Of a stretch of 64,000 nt of DNA, positions 29,309-37,139 are shown one piece after another. Position 1 is the stretch's first letter, and the number at the start of each line of letters is the position of its first letter. The position numbers were made by a program, and so were the translations under genes. Source of the stretch: Streptomyces canus (lineage in GTDB: Bacteria > Actinomycetota > Actinomycetes > Streptomycetales > Streptomycetaceae); the NCBI RefSeq assembly GCF_030816965.1, contig NZ_JAUSYQ010000002.1, positions 2,637,001 to 2,701,000 of the forward strand, read 5' to 3'. A model generated the notes under the pieces. That model was not told the origin of the DNA and ran no database searches. It saw only the letters and a program-made list of their open reading frames with translations.

Positions 29309-30421
29309 ATGGAGAACGTACTCCGCCCACTGATCGTGGTCGGCGGCTCGGTGCTGCTCACACTGGTGATCGGCTGGGCCACCGACCTTCTGCTGCGCAA
29401 GGCCGACGCACGACACAGCGAGACCCCGATGTGGGGTCTGCTGCGCCGTGGTCGCATCCCCTACATGCTCGTGCTGTGCGCGGCGATGCTGAGAGGGGCG
29501 TACGACGAGGCGAGGGTGCTGCAGCGGCACAGCGCAGGCATCGGGCAGACACTGACGCTGGTCCTGATCGGGGCGACCGCCTGGCTGGTGATCCGGATCG
29601 CCGCGGCCATAGTGGAGACGACGTACACCCGTTACGCGCGCGCCCACCACGACGCCGCCCGCGTCCGCCGGGTGCGCACCCAGGTCACGCTGATCATGCG
29701 GGTGGTCGCCGCGACCGTCGGGGTGGTGGCCGTGGCAGCGATGCTGCTGACCTTCCCCGCGATGCGCGCGGCCGGTGCCTCGCTGCTGGCCTCGGCCGGA
29801 ATCCTCGGCATCGTCGCCGGTGTCGCCGCCCAGTCGACGCTCAGCAACATGTTCGCCGGGCTGCAGATCGCCTTCGGTGACATGGTGCGCATCGGCGACA
29901 CCGTGGTGGTGGACGGCGAGTGGGGCACGGTCGAGGAGATCACCCTGACCTTCCTGACCGTACGGACCTGGGACGAGCGCCGGATCACCATGCCGGTGTC
30001 GTACTTCACCTCGAAGCCGTTCGAGAACTGGTCCCGAGGCACCCCGCAGATGACCGGCATCGTCTTCTGGCACGTCGATCACACGGCTCCGGTGGAGCTG
30101 ATGCGCGAGCGGCTGCGGGACATCCTGCGCGAGTGTCCGGCCTGGGACGGCCGCGCCTACGGCCTCGACGTCACCGACACCACCCCGAACACCATGCAGG
30201 TACGGGCCCTGGTGACCGCCAAGGACGCCGACGACATCTGGACGGTACGGGTCACGGTCCGCGAGCAGATGCTCCGCTGGCTGACCGAACACCATCCGTA
30301 CGCGCTCCCCCGCGTCAATACCGCGGACGCGGTCGTACTGCCACGCAGCGGCTCCTCCTCCAACGGCAACGGCACGGCCCCCCGCCGAGCCCACGAGTCC
30401 CCACCAGCGGGCCGCGGCTGA
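29309..30421 (+). CDS. MscS-type mechanosensitive channel
   Basis: The 370-residue protein has three or four membrane helices. The conserved pore-lining helix reads RAAGASLLASAGILGIVAG, followed by AAQSTLSNMFAGLQIAFGD, the MscS signature, and the beta domain (MVRIGDTVVVDGEWGTVEEI, RITMPVSYFTSKPFENWSR). The C-terminal alpha/beta domain is present, and a Ser/Gly/Asn-rich tail ends it. Such channels release solutes on hypo-osmotic shock. It stands between the divergent hydrolase and the convergent SDR gene. Confidence 0.92.
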   Translation: MENVLRPLIVVGGSVLLTLVIGWATDLLLRKADARHSETPMWGLLRRGRIPYMLVLCAAMLRGAYDEARVLQRHSAGIGQTLTLVLIGATAWLVIRIAAAIVETTYTRYARAHHDAARVRRVRTQVTLIMRVVAATVGVVAVAAMLLTFPAMRAAGASLLASAGILGIVAGVAAQSTLSNMFAGLQIAFGDMVRIGDTVVVDGEWGTVEEITLTFLTVRTWDERRITMPVSYFTSKPFENWSRGTPQMTGIVFWHVDHTAPVELMRERLRDILRECPAWDGRAYGLDVTDTTPNTMQVRALVTAKDADDIWTVRVTVREQMLRWLTEHHPYALPRVNTADAVVLPRSGSSSNGNGTAPRRAHESPPAGRG

Positions 30422-30458
30422 CGGCCCGGAGAGCCGGCGGTCCGTCGTGGCACCGGTG

Positions 30459-30482
30459 CCCGCACCCGCCCGGGGGTGCGGG
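30459..30482. terminator. Bidirectional terminator between MscS and SDR genes
   Basis: CCCGCACCC (30459-30467) pairs with GGGTGCGGG (30474-30482) across GCCCGG. It lies in the 128-base gap between two convergent genes. Confidence 0.65.
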
Positions 30483-30549
30483 GCTGTGTCTGTGTGCGGC
30501 TACCGCCGCGTGGGCGCGACCAGCCACGACGGACCCGCACCCGTCCCCG

Positions 30550-31289
30550 TCAATGCCCCCGCTCGGCCCCACCGTTGACCTGCACGACCTGCGAAGTCAC
30601 ATGCCCCGCCCCCGCCGATGCCAGCCAGTGCAGCGTGGCGGCGACATCCCCGGGCGTCCCCGCCCGCCCCGTCGAGGTGTCACCGATGAGCCGTTCCCGC
30701 CGAGCGGGGTCGATGGCCCCGCCGAAGAACTCCGTGTCCTCGATGTACCCCGGTGCGACCACGTTCGCGGTGATCCCCCGCGGCCCCAACTCCCGCGCGA
30801 GATCATGGGCGTACGGATGCAGCCCGGCCTTCGCCGCCCCGTACGCCCCGCTCCCGGACCCCCGGTACGCGGCGATGGAACTCACGAACAGCACCCGCCC
30901 GCCCGGCGAGGCGAGCCGCTCCTTCAACCCCTCGGTGAGCAGTGCCGCGGTCAGCAGATTGAGCCGGAAGTTCACGGTCCAGTTGTGTACGACGGCGTCG
31001 AGCGGATCGGAGCTGTCGACGGGCGGCTCGAGCTGCCCGGTGCCCCGGCGCCGTGGATCAGCACGTCCACGGTCCCGAGTTCACGCTCCACGAACCCGAC
31101 GACCCCGCGCACCTCGTCGACGTCACCGAGATCGGCGGCGTACGTCAGGGCTCCGGGTACCCCGGCCTTCTCGAGCACCTCGGCACGCCGGCCGAGCAGC
31201 AGCACCCTGTCCCCTTCCGCGGCGAACACCTGCGCCGCCGCGAGTCCGATTCCCGTACCGCCACCGCTGATTATCACGTTGCGAGCCAT
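30550..31289 (-). pseudogene. Short-chain dehydrogenase/reductase, frameshifted
   Basis: Two frames form one SDR of about 246 residues. The N-terminal part has the NAD(P) loop IISGGGTGIGLAAAQVF and stops after VDVLIHGAG. The C-terminal part continues in another frame (GQLEPPVDSSDPLDAVVHNW, then NFRLNLLTAALLTEGL), with the active-site YGAAKAG and the catalytic serine in FVSSIAAYRG. The shift occurs at a run of four C at 31043-31046 (G run on the coding strand); one more G would restore NGAGG-type reading and a normal-length enzyme. Whether this is mutation or sequencing error cannot be decided here. Substrate unknown. Confidence 0.85.
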
Positions 31290-31301
31290 AACTGCAGCCT
31301 A
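31290..31301 (-). promoter_or_regulatory. Candidate -10 element, leaderless start of the SDR gene
   Basis: On the minus strand TAGGCT (31301-31296) lies six bases before the ATG at 31289, identical in sequence and spacing to the element before 2599. Confidence 0.4.
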
Positions 31302-31341
31302 CAAACGCCCGGTCGGCGAGCTCACCCCGGTTTCCGAACCT

Positions 31342-32916
31342 TCACCGCAGACTGCGAACGTCAAGATGCCGCAACACCCGGTCCACGATCTCGGGATCGG
31401 CCCCCGGCTCGCTCCGCGCCGCCAGCACCTCGTGCCGAGCCGCGCTCAGCATCTCGCCGTGGATGCGCCGCACCCGCTTGAGCCGCCGCCGGGTCTCGCG
31501 CCGCTCCTCGTCCCCCATCTCGGGAGAGATTCGCACACCGATCTCGAACGCCCGCCGCAGCATCTGCTCCGACAGTTCCTCGGGCAGGTCCTCCACGTTC
31601 TCGATCTCCCGCAGCCGCTTCTTGGCCGCCTTCGCCGCCCGGACCGCGAGGGTCTTCTCGAACTCCATCTCCCCCTCGCTGTCCGCCCGCACCCCCAGCC
31701 GCTTCACCAGCCACGGCAGAGTCAGCCCCTGCAACACGAGGGTCGCCATGATCACCCCGAACGCGATGAACACGATCTCGTCCCGGTCGGGGAAGCCCGC
31801 CCCCGAGTCGGTCTCCAGCGGGATGGCCAGCGCCAGCGCCACGGACGCCACGCCTCGCATCCCGGACCACCACATGACGACGGTCTCCCGCCATCCCATC
31901 GGGATCTCCTCGTCGATGTCCCGCTTGGCGTGCATGCGTTTGGTGAGCCAGGTCGCCGGCAACAGCCACAGCAGCCGTACGAGCACGACCACGGCCACGA
32001 TCGCGGCGGCCCAGCCGAGCATCTCGCCCCAGCGTCCGGACGCGGTCCGGATGGCGTTGTGCAGTTCGAGTCCGATGAGCCCGAAGGCCACCCCGGTCAC
32101 GAGCGTGTCGACGATGTCCCAGAAGGTGTGCCCGGCGAGCCGGGTCATCACGTCGTCGGCGTCGGTGGCGTACTCGGCGATGAACAGGGCGGTGGTCAGC
32201 ACCGCGAGCACCCCGGAGCCGTGGAGCTCCTCGGCGAGCACGTAGGAGGCGTACGGCACGAGTACCGTCAGCCCGATCTGGAGCGTGGCGTCCCCCAGCA
32301 GATCCATCAGCTTGTTGGCCCCCCAGCCCAGCGCGAGCCCCACGGCGACGGCGACCACGGCGGAGAGCACCAGCTCGAAGACGGCCTTCCCGGCCGTGAA
32401 CGAGCCGCTGACGGCTGCGGCGACGGCCACGTGGTAGAGCACGATCGCCGTCACGTCGTTGAAGAGCCCCTCGCCCTCCAGGATGGACACCAGCCTCCGG
32501 GGCAGCCCGAGTTGGCCGGCCACGGCGGTGGCGGCGACCGGGTCGGGCGGCGCGACCAGCGCCCCGAGCGCGACGGCGGCGGCGACCGGCAGCCCCGGCA
32601 CGATCGCCTGCGCGACGACGGCGACGCACAGGGTGGTGACGAACACGAGCGCGACGGCGAGCAGGAAGATCGGCCGCTTGTTGGCCGCGAACTGCCGCCA
32701 CGACGTCCGACGCACCGCCGCATAGAGCAAGGGCGGCAACAGAATGGGCAGGATCAGCTCGGGTGGAATATCGACATTCGGTACGAAGTCCAGTACCGCG
32801 AGCACGATCCCGAGCAGCGTCATCAGCACCGGCGCCGGCAACCCGAACCGGTCTCCCACCGGGACGCTGATCAGAGCCCCCAGCAGCAACGCGAACAACA
32901 GGGCCAACTGATCCAC
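31342..32916 (-). CDS. CPA1 family Na+/H+ antiporter
   Basis: The 524-residue transporter has about 12 hydrophobic helices. Motifs include LPPLLYAAVRRTSW, ALVAPPDPVAATAVAG and the ion-binding ILEGEGLFNDVTAIVLYHV, where the Asn-Asp pair marks an electroneutral CPA1 exchanger. The C-terminal 120 residues are cytoplasmic, charged and helical (ALAVRAAKAAKKRLREIE region onward). It exchanges Na+ or K+ for protons across the cytoplasmic membrane. GTG start. It is not obviously coupled to either neighbour. Confidence 0.92.
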   Translation of the reverse strand: MDQLALLFALLLGALISVPVGDRFGLPAPVLMTLLGIVLAVLDFVPNVDIPPELILPILLPPLLYAAVRRTSWRQFAANKRPIFLLAVALVFVTTLCVAVVAQAIVPGLPVAAAVALGALVAPPDPVAATAVAGQLGLPRRLVSILEGEGLFNDVTAIVLYHVAVAAAVSGSFTAGKAVFELVLSAVVAVAVGLALGWGANKLMDLLGDATLQIGLTVLVPYASYVLAEELHGSGVLAVLTTALFIAEYATDADDVMTRLAGHTFWDIVDTLVTGVAFGLIGLELHNAIRTASGRWGEMLGWAAAIVAVVVLVRLLWLLPATWLTKRMHAKRDIDEEIPMGWRETVVMWWSGMRGVASVALALAIPLETDSGAGFPDRDEIVFIAFGVIMATLVLQGLTLPWLVKRLGVRADSEGEMEFEKTLAVRAAKAAKKRLREIENVEDLPEELSEQMLRRAFEIGVRISPEMGDEERRETRRRLKRVRRIHGEMLSAARHEVLAARSEPGADPEIVDRVLRHLDVRSLR

Positions 32917-33041
32917 GGTCAGAGCTCCGGGCAGATCGACAAATCAACGGTCACTTCAGTCTGCCCGCTCCACGCCCAGACCTTCCCGACCGCCGCTCTC
33001 CCTCTCCCGTCGACGCGAATCCGAAATCCGAAATCCGACCG

Positions 33042-33512
33042 TCAGAGAACTCGCCGCATGGCCCGATGCGGTATCCCCGCGTCCGGAAATTCCGGCCCGT
33101 ACGCCACGTACCCGAGCCGCTCGTAAAACCCCAGCGCATGCGTCTGCGCATGCAGATCCACGGCCACGAGCCCACGCGCGCGTGCCGCGTCCTCGACGGC
33201 CCGCACAAGAGCCGCCCCCACGCCGAGTCCGCGCGACGCCTGTGTCACGGCGAGCCGCCCAAGCGACCCCACCGTCATGTCACCGCCGGTCTTCCCGGCT
33301 GCCGCCGCGCCGTACAGCAGCCGCCCGGTCCCGAGCGGCACCCCGTCCTCCCGCACGGCCAGCACATGCACCGCTACGGCGTCGTAGGCGTCGTACTCGA
33401 TGTCCTCCGGCACGCCCTGCTCGCCGACGAAGACCTCCTTGCGCACCGTGAAGCAGGCCTCACGGTCGGCGGGGTCCTCGGCGACCCGCACCACGTACGC
33501 GTGCGTGCTCAC
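33042..33512 (-). CDS. GNAT family N-acetyltransferase
   Basis: The 156-residue enzyme has the GNAT fold of the ElaA/GNA1-like branch: [39 protein letters not shown], then the acetyl-CoA loop [20 protein letters not shown] and the ending [20 protein letters not shown]. The acceptor is unknown. The GTG at 33512 overlaps the stop of the RluA-family gene by four bases, so the two are coupled. Confidence 0.9.
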   Translation of the reverse strand: MSTHAYVVRVAEDPADREACFTVRKEVFVGEQGVPEDIEYDAYDAVAVHVLAVREDGVPLGTGRLLYGAAAAGKTGGDMTVGSLGRLAVTQASRGLGVGAALVRAVEDAARARGLVAVDLHAQTHALGFYERLGYVAYGPEFPDAGIPHRAMRRVL

Positions 33513-34453
33513 CCGTAGGTCTCCTCGCGCACCAGATCCAGGGCCTGCTGCAGATCCTCCGGATAGTCGCTCGCGAACTCCACCCACTCCCCGTCCCCGG
33601 GGTGCTCGAAGCCGAGCCGCACGGCGTGCAGCCACTGCCGGGTCAGCCGGAGCCGCTTGGCGAGCGTCGGGTCGGCGCCGTACGTCAGGTCGCCGACGCA
33701 GGGGTGACGGTGGGCCGCCATGTGGACGCGGATCTGGTGGGTTCGTCCGGTCTCCAGCTTCACGTCGAGCAGGGAGGCCGCGCGGAACGCCTCGATGAGG
33801 TCGTAGTGCGTCACGGACGGCTTGCCCTCGGCCGTGACCGCCCACTTGTAGTCGTGCTGGGGGTGGCGGCCGATGGGTGCGTCGATGGTGCCGCTGGTCG
33901 GGTCCGGGTGGCCCTGGACGAGCGTGTGGTACCGCTTGTCGACCGTGCGCTCCTTGAACTGCCGCTTGAGCGAGGTGTACGCCCGCTCCGACTTGGCCAC
34001 GACCATCAGCCCCGAGGTACCCACGTCGAGCCGGTGCACGATGCCCTGGCGCTCGGCGGCACCGGAGGTCGAGATGCGGTACCCGGCGGCTGCGAGCCCG
34101 CCGATCACGGTCGTCCCGGTCCAGCCGGGGCTGGGATGCGCGGCGACACCCACCGGCTTGACGATCACGACCACGTCGTCGTCGTCATGGACGATCTCCA
34201 TGCCCTCGACCGGCTCGGCGACGATCTGCACCGGCGCGGCGGCCTGTGGCATCTCGACCTCCAGCCAGGCCCCGCCGTGCACCCGCTCGGACTTCCCGAC
34301 CACCGACCCGTCGACCGTGACCTTCCCCGCGGCGGCGATCTCGGCCGCCTTGGTCCGGGAGAAGCCGAACATGCGGGAGATGGCGGCGTCGACGCGCTCG
34401 CCCTCCAGGCCGTCGGGCACGGGCAGGGTACGGATCTCGGGAACGGTGCTCAC
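33509..34453 (-). CDS. rluD: RluA/RluD family 23S rRNA pseudouridine synthase
   Basis: The 314-residue enzyme starts with an S4 RNA-binding domain ([20 protein letters not shown]), then the RluA catalytic domain with [18 protein letters not shown], in which the aspartate of HRLD is catalytic. The distal motifs [22 protein letters not shown] and [11 protein letters not shown] are also present. It isomerises uridines in ribosomal RNA; assignment to RluD rather than RluA or RluC rests on architecture and on its place directly after lspA, the usual arrangement. ATG at 34453. Confidence 0.92.
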   Translation of the reverse strand: MSTVPEIRTLPVPDGLEGERVDAAISRMFGFSRTKAAEIAAAGKVTVDGSVVGKSERVHGGAWLEVEMPQAAAPVQIVAEPVEGMEIVHDDDDVVVIVKPVGVAAHPSPGWTGTTVIGGLAAAGYRISTSGAAERQGIVHRLDVGTSGLMVVAKSERAYTSLKRQFKERTVDKRYHTLVQGHPDPTSGTIDAPIGRHPQHDYKWAVTAEGKPSVTHYDLIEAFRAASLLDVKLETGRTHQIRVHMAAHRHPCVGDLTYGADPTLAKRLRLTRQWLHAVRLGFEHPGDGEWVEFASDYPEDLQQALDLVREETYG

Positions 34454-34502
34454 CCGTCGAGTATGCCGGACACCACCGACAGCCCCGACCGGCGCCTGTG
34501 GA

Positions 34503-35078
34503 TCAGTCCTTGTGGACCGTGCCGTCGGGGTCGAGTCCCTTGAACGACAGCAGCACGATCAGGATGCCGCCGCACACGATCGCCGAGTCGGCGAGGTTGA
34601 AGACGGCGAAGTGCTTGGGCGCGATGAAGTCGACGACCGCGCCCTCGAACACGCCCGGGGAGCGGAAGATCCGGTCGGTGAGGTTGCCGAACGCGCCGCC
34701 GAGCAGCAGACCGAGCGCGATCGCCCACGGCAGGCTGTAGAGCTTGCGGGCGAGCCGGGCGATGACCACGATCACGGCCGCCGCGATCACCGTGAAGATC
34801 ACGGTGAAGGCCTCACCGAAGCCGAAGGCCGCACCCGCGTTGCGGATCGCCTCGAACCTCAGCCAGTCCCCGACGATCTCGATCGGCTCGTGGTGCTCCA
34901 GCTTGGCGACCACGATCATCTTGCTGACCAGGTCGAGGGCGTACGCGAACAGGGCCACCGTGAACAGCACGGCGATCCGGCGCCTGCCCCTGGGCCGCGC
35001 CGTCTGGTCCTGCTCCGGCTCCGCCCCCGCCGCCTCTGGGGTATCCGGCGTACCGATGATGCGCTCCGCCTCTGTCAC
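34503..35078 (-). CDS. lspA: Lipoprotein signal peptidase
   Basis: LspA cleaves signal peptides from prolipoproteins after lipid modification. The 191-residue membrane protein has a polar N-terminal extension ([20 protein letters not shown]), then four helices. Conserved blocks are [26 protein letters not shown] with the first catalytic Asp, and [13 protein letters not shown] with the second. GAGGGA lies six bases before the GTG at 35078. It precedes rluD and the GNAT gene in one direction. Confidence 0.95.
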   Translation of the reverse strand: MTEAERIIGTPDTPEAAGAEPEQDQTARPRGRRRIAVLFTVALFAYALDLVSKMIVVAKLEHHEPIEIVGDWLRFEAIRNAGAAFGFGEAFTVIFTVIAAAVIVVIARLARKLYSLPWAIALGLLLGGAFGNLTDRIFRSPGVFEGAVVDFIAPKHFAVFNLADSAIVCGGILIVLLSFKGLDPDGTVHKD

Positions 35079-35139
35079 GTGAGTCCCTCGACCTAGATAC
35101 CTGACTGAGGACGAGGGTACGACACGCCTCCACGGACCC

Positions 35140-36555
35140 TCAGTACCGGCGTTCCTGCTTCTGCTTGCACTCCACGCACAGGGTCGCGCGCGGGAAGGCC
35201 TGCATGCGCGCCTTGCCGATGGGGTTGCCGCAGTTCTCGCACAGGCCGTAGGTGCCGGCGTCGAGCCGCCCCAGGGCGCGTTCGGTCTGGAGGAGCATCT
35301 CGCGCGCGTTGGCCGCCAGGGCCATCTCGCTCTCGCGCGTGATGTTCTTGGTCCCGGTGTCGGCCTGGTCGTCGCCGGCGCCGTCCCCGGAGTCCCGCAT
35401 GAGACCCACCAGGGACTCCTCCGAGGTGGTGATCTCGGTACGCAGCCGCAGGGCCTCGGCCGTGAGCTCCGCGCGCGCCTCGGAGACCTCTTCGGGCGTC
35501 CAGGGGTCCTCACCCGGGCGCACCGCGAGCTCGCCGGGCTCCACCGCGGAGACACGCGCGTTGGGTAGGGCGGTCTTCGCCGCCGTGGCCGTGCCAGGAG
35601 TCTTCTTCGCAACCACTGTCGTGGCTCCCGTCTGCTTCGCGGCCTCGGCCGCGCCCGCCTTCTTGGCCGTGCTTTTCCTGGCCGCCCTCTTCGTGAGGGT
35701 GTTCTTCCCGGAGGTGCCCTGCCCGGAGTCCCCCTGCGGGACACCGGCCTCCGTGGCGGCCGTCTCCTCGACCGCGATGTCCTTCGCGGCCGTCTCCTTC
35801 CCCGCACCCTTGGTCGGGGCCGTGTCCTTGGCCGCGCTCTTGCTCGCGGCCGTGTCCTTCGCCACGGATTTCTTCCTGGCGGCCGTCTCCTCGACCACGA
35901 CGTCCTTCGCGGCCGCCTCCCTCCCCGCGCCCTTCGTCGCGGCCGTACCCATGGCCGCGCTCTTGGCCGCGGCCGTGCCCTTCGCTGCGGTCTTCTTCGC
36001 GACCGCCTTCTTCGTCACCGCTTTCTTCGTGGCTGCCTTCTTCGTCACCGCTTTCTTCGTGGCTGCCTTCTTCGTCACCGCTTTCTTCGTGACCGCCTTC
36101 TTCGTGGCGGAGGCCTTCTTGTGGGCCCCAGCCTTCTTGGCGACCGCCGTCTGGACGGCCGTCGCCCTCTTCGGCGCCGAAGCCCTCTTCGTGGCGGAGG
36201 CCTTCTTCGTGACCGAGGCCTTGCCGACGCCCTTGGTGGCCTCTGCCGTCCCGCCGACAGGCGTCTCGGCCGGCGGTCTCCTGGCCGAGACCTCCTCCGC
36301 GGCTGCCCGCCCGCCGGGAGCCGCCCTGGCCTTCTTGGCGCCGCTCGCCTTCCGGGGCGCCGCCTTCTTCGCCACTGCCTTCTCACCACCCGCGCGCGTG
36401 CTCTTGACGGCGGCCTTCTTCGCGACGCTCTTCGCCGCCGTTCCGACCGTCTTCACGGCCTTGGCAGCCGCACCCTTGGCCTCGCCGCCGGAGGCACGGG
36501 CATGTGTGGACCGGCCCGACGCCGACTGCTGTACGGCGGTCTTCTTCGCCACCAT
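35140..36555 (-). CDS. DksA/TraR zinc-finger protein with a histone-H1-like Lys/Ala-rich tail
   Basis: The 471-residue protein has two unlike parts. Residues 1 to about 330 are almost wholly Lys, Ala and Thr, with runs such as [17 protein letters not shown], like the tails of eukaryotic H1 or mycobacterial HupB. The last 140 residues form a DksA/TraR domain: a coiled-coil ([20 protein letters not shown]) and a four-cysteine zinc finger ([17 protein letters not shown] and LCVECKQ). DksA-type proteins act on RNA polymerase; the tail should bind DNA. The coiled-coil tip does not show the classical DxxDxA motif, so ppGpp synergy is doubtful. ATG start with GAAGGGG about eight bases upstream. Confidence 0.88.
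   Translation of the reverse strand: MVAKKTAVQQSASGRSTHARASGGEAKGAAAKAVKTVGTAAKSVAKKAAVKSTRAGGEKAVAKKAAPRKASGAKKARAAPGGRAAAEEVSARRPPAETPVGGTAEATKGVGKASVTKKASATKRASAPKRATAVQTAVAKKAGAHKKASATKKAVTKKAVTKKAATKKAVTKKAATKKAVTKKAVAKKTAAKGTAAAKSAAMGTAATKGAGREAAAKDVVVEETAARKKSVAKDTAASKSAAKDTAPTKGAGKETAAKDIAVEETAATEAGVPQGDSGQGTSGKNTLTKRAARKSTAKKAGAAEAAKQTGATTVVAKKTPGTATAAKTALPNARVSAVEPGELAVRPGEDPWTPEEVSEARAELTAEALRLRTEITTSEESLVGLMRDSGDGAGDDQADTGTKNITRESEMALAANAREMLLQTERALGRLDAGTYGLCENCGNPIGKARMQAFPRATLCVECKQKQERRY
36008..36097 (-). repeat. 30-bp tandem repeats encoding [10 protein letters not shown] units
   Basis: On the plus strand TTCTTCGTCACCGCTTTC recurs at 36008, 36038 and 36068. Two full 30-base units are identical, and the third differs only in its last few bases. 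Each encodes ten residues of the Lys-rich tail. Such a repeat can gain or lose units in frame. Confidence 0.85.
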
Positions 36556-36603
36556 GCCGCGGCCCCTTCACATATTGTGATCTTGCTCGCGAATCGTGCT
36601 GGG

Positions 36604-36632
36604 ACGATAAATCGACTTGAGTCCCGCGGCAA
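36604..36632 (-). promoter_or_regulatory. Promoter of the DksA-like gene
   Basis: On the minus strand TTGCCG (36632-36627) and TATCGT (36609-36604) are separated by exactly 17 bases, a good housekeeping-sigma (HrdB) pattern. Transcription would start near 36597, leaving a 40-base leader before the ATG at 36555. Confidence 0.55.
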
Positions 36633-36839
36633 CCGGGCACGCCGCTCGATTCGCCCGCCACGCGCGTGCGGGGCGCGAAGCATGCATGCGTTGTGCCCAG
36701 CTCCCCGCCAGGTAATCCGCCGGATCGACCGTCCCGGAATCCGAACAGTCGTGCCGCTCCGTTCGGGTCACGCCGGGCCCTGCGGCGGCCTCCGCGTCCG
36801 GACCCGGAAAACCGGTCGGCCGCTGTCCCCGGGGCGCCG

Positions 36840-36845
36840 TACACT
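36840..36845 (+). promoter_or_regulatory. -10 element for the ileS T-box transcript
   Basis: TACACT at 36840-36845 fits the -10 consensus and lies where transcription would begin just inside the T-box leader, near 36852. I see no good -35. Confidence 0.4.
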
Positions 36846-37139
36846 GGGCGCAGCGAAAAGCGTGGATGGGGACGAGTAGCGGCGTACGCAGCCCAGAGCG
36901 ACCCGGGGACGGTGGAAGCCCGGGGGCGAGCGCGACGTGAAGATCACCCCGGAGCCGCCGGAAGAAAGCCCACCAGGGCCAGTAGACCCGGCATCGCGGC
37001 CCCAATGAGGGGGCTCACCGACGCACACCAGGCGTCGGCGGGCCAAGGAGGGTGGTACCGCGGGAGCGCGCCGAAACCGGCGCACGGACTCTCGTCCCTC
37101 CGGACGGAAGGCAGCAAGTCCGCCGGAGGAAGCTCGCTG
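36846..37139 (+). promoter_or_regulatory. T-box riboswitch (isoleucine), translational type
   Basis: The ileS leader contains a T-box. The T-box sequence AGGGTGGTACCGCG is at 37049-37062. Upstream, GACGAGTAGC, AGAGCG and GGTGGAAG correspond to stem I landmarks, followed by GAAGATCACC with the specifier ATC (Ile) at 36943-36945. GGAGGG (37047-37052) can pair with CCCTCC (37095-37100) to enclose the UGGUACC bulge that binds the tRNA end. Alternatively CCTCCGG (37096-37102) can pair with CCGGAGG (37123-37129), hiding the ribosome binding site of ileS. Uncharged tRNA-Ile should therefore expose the site and raise translation. No U-rich terminator is present, so control is probably at translation. 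Mechanism inferred from known actinobacterial T-boxes. Confidence 0.9.

Noticed and set aside
33015..33045. Short AATCCGA-type tandem repeat between the GNAT and antiporter genes
   Set aside because: Only about three 8-base units; no structure or conservation argument.
29920..33126. A 1068-codon plus-strand frame across the MscS, SDR and antiporter genes
   Set aside because: It runs over three genes in different directions and a terminator; low-complexity shadow.
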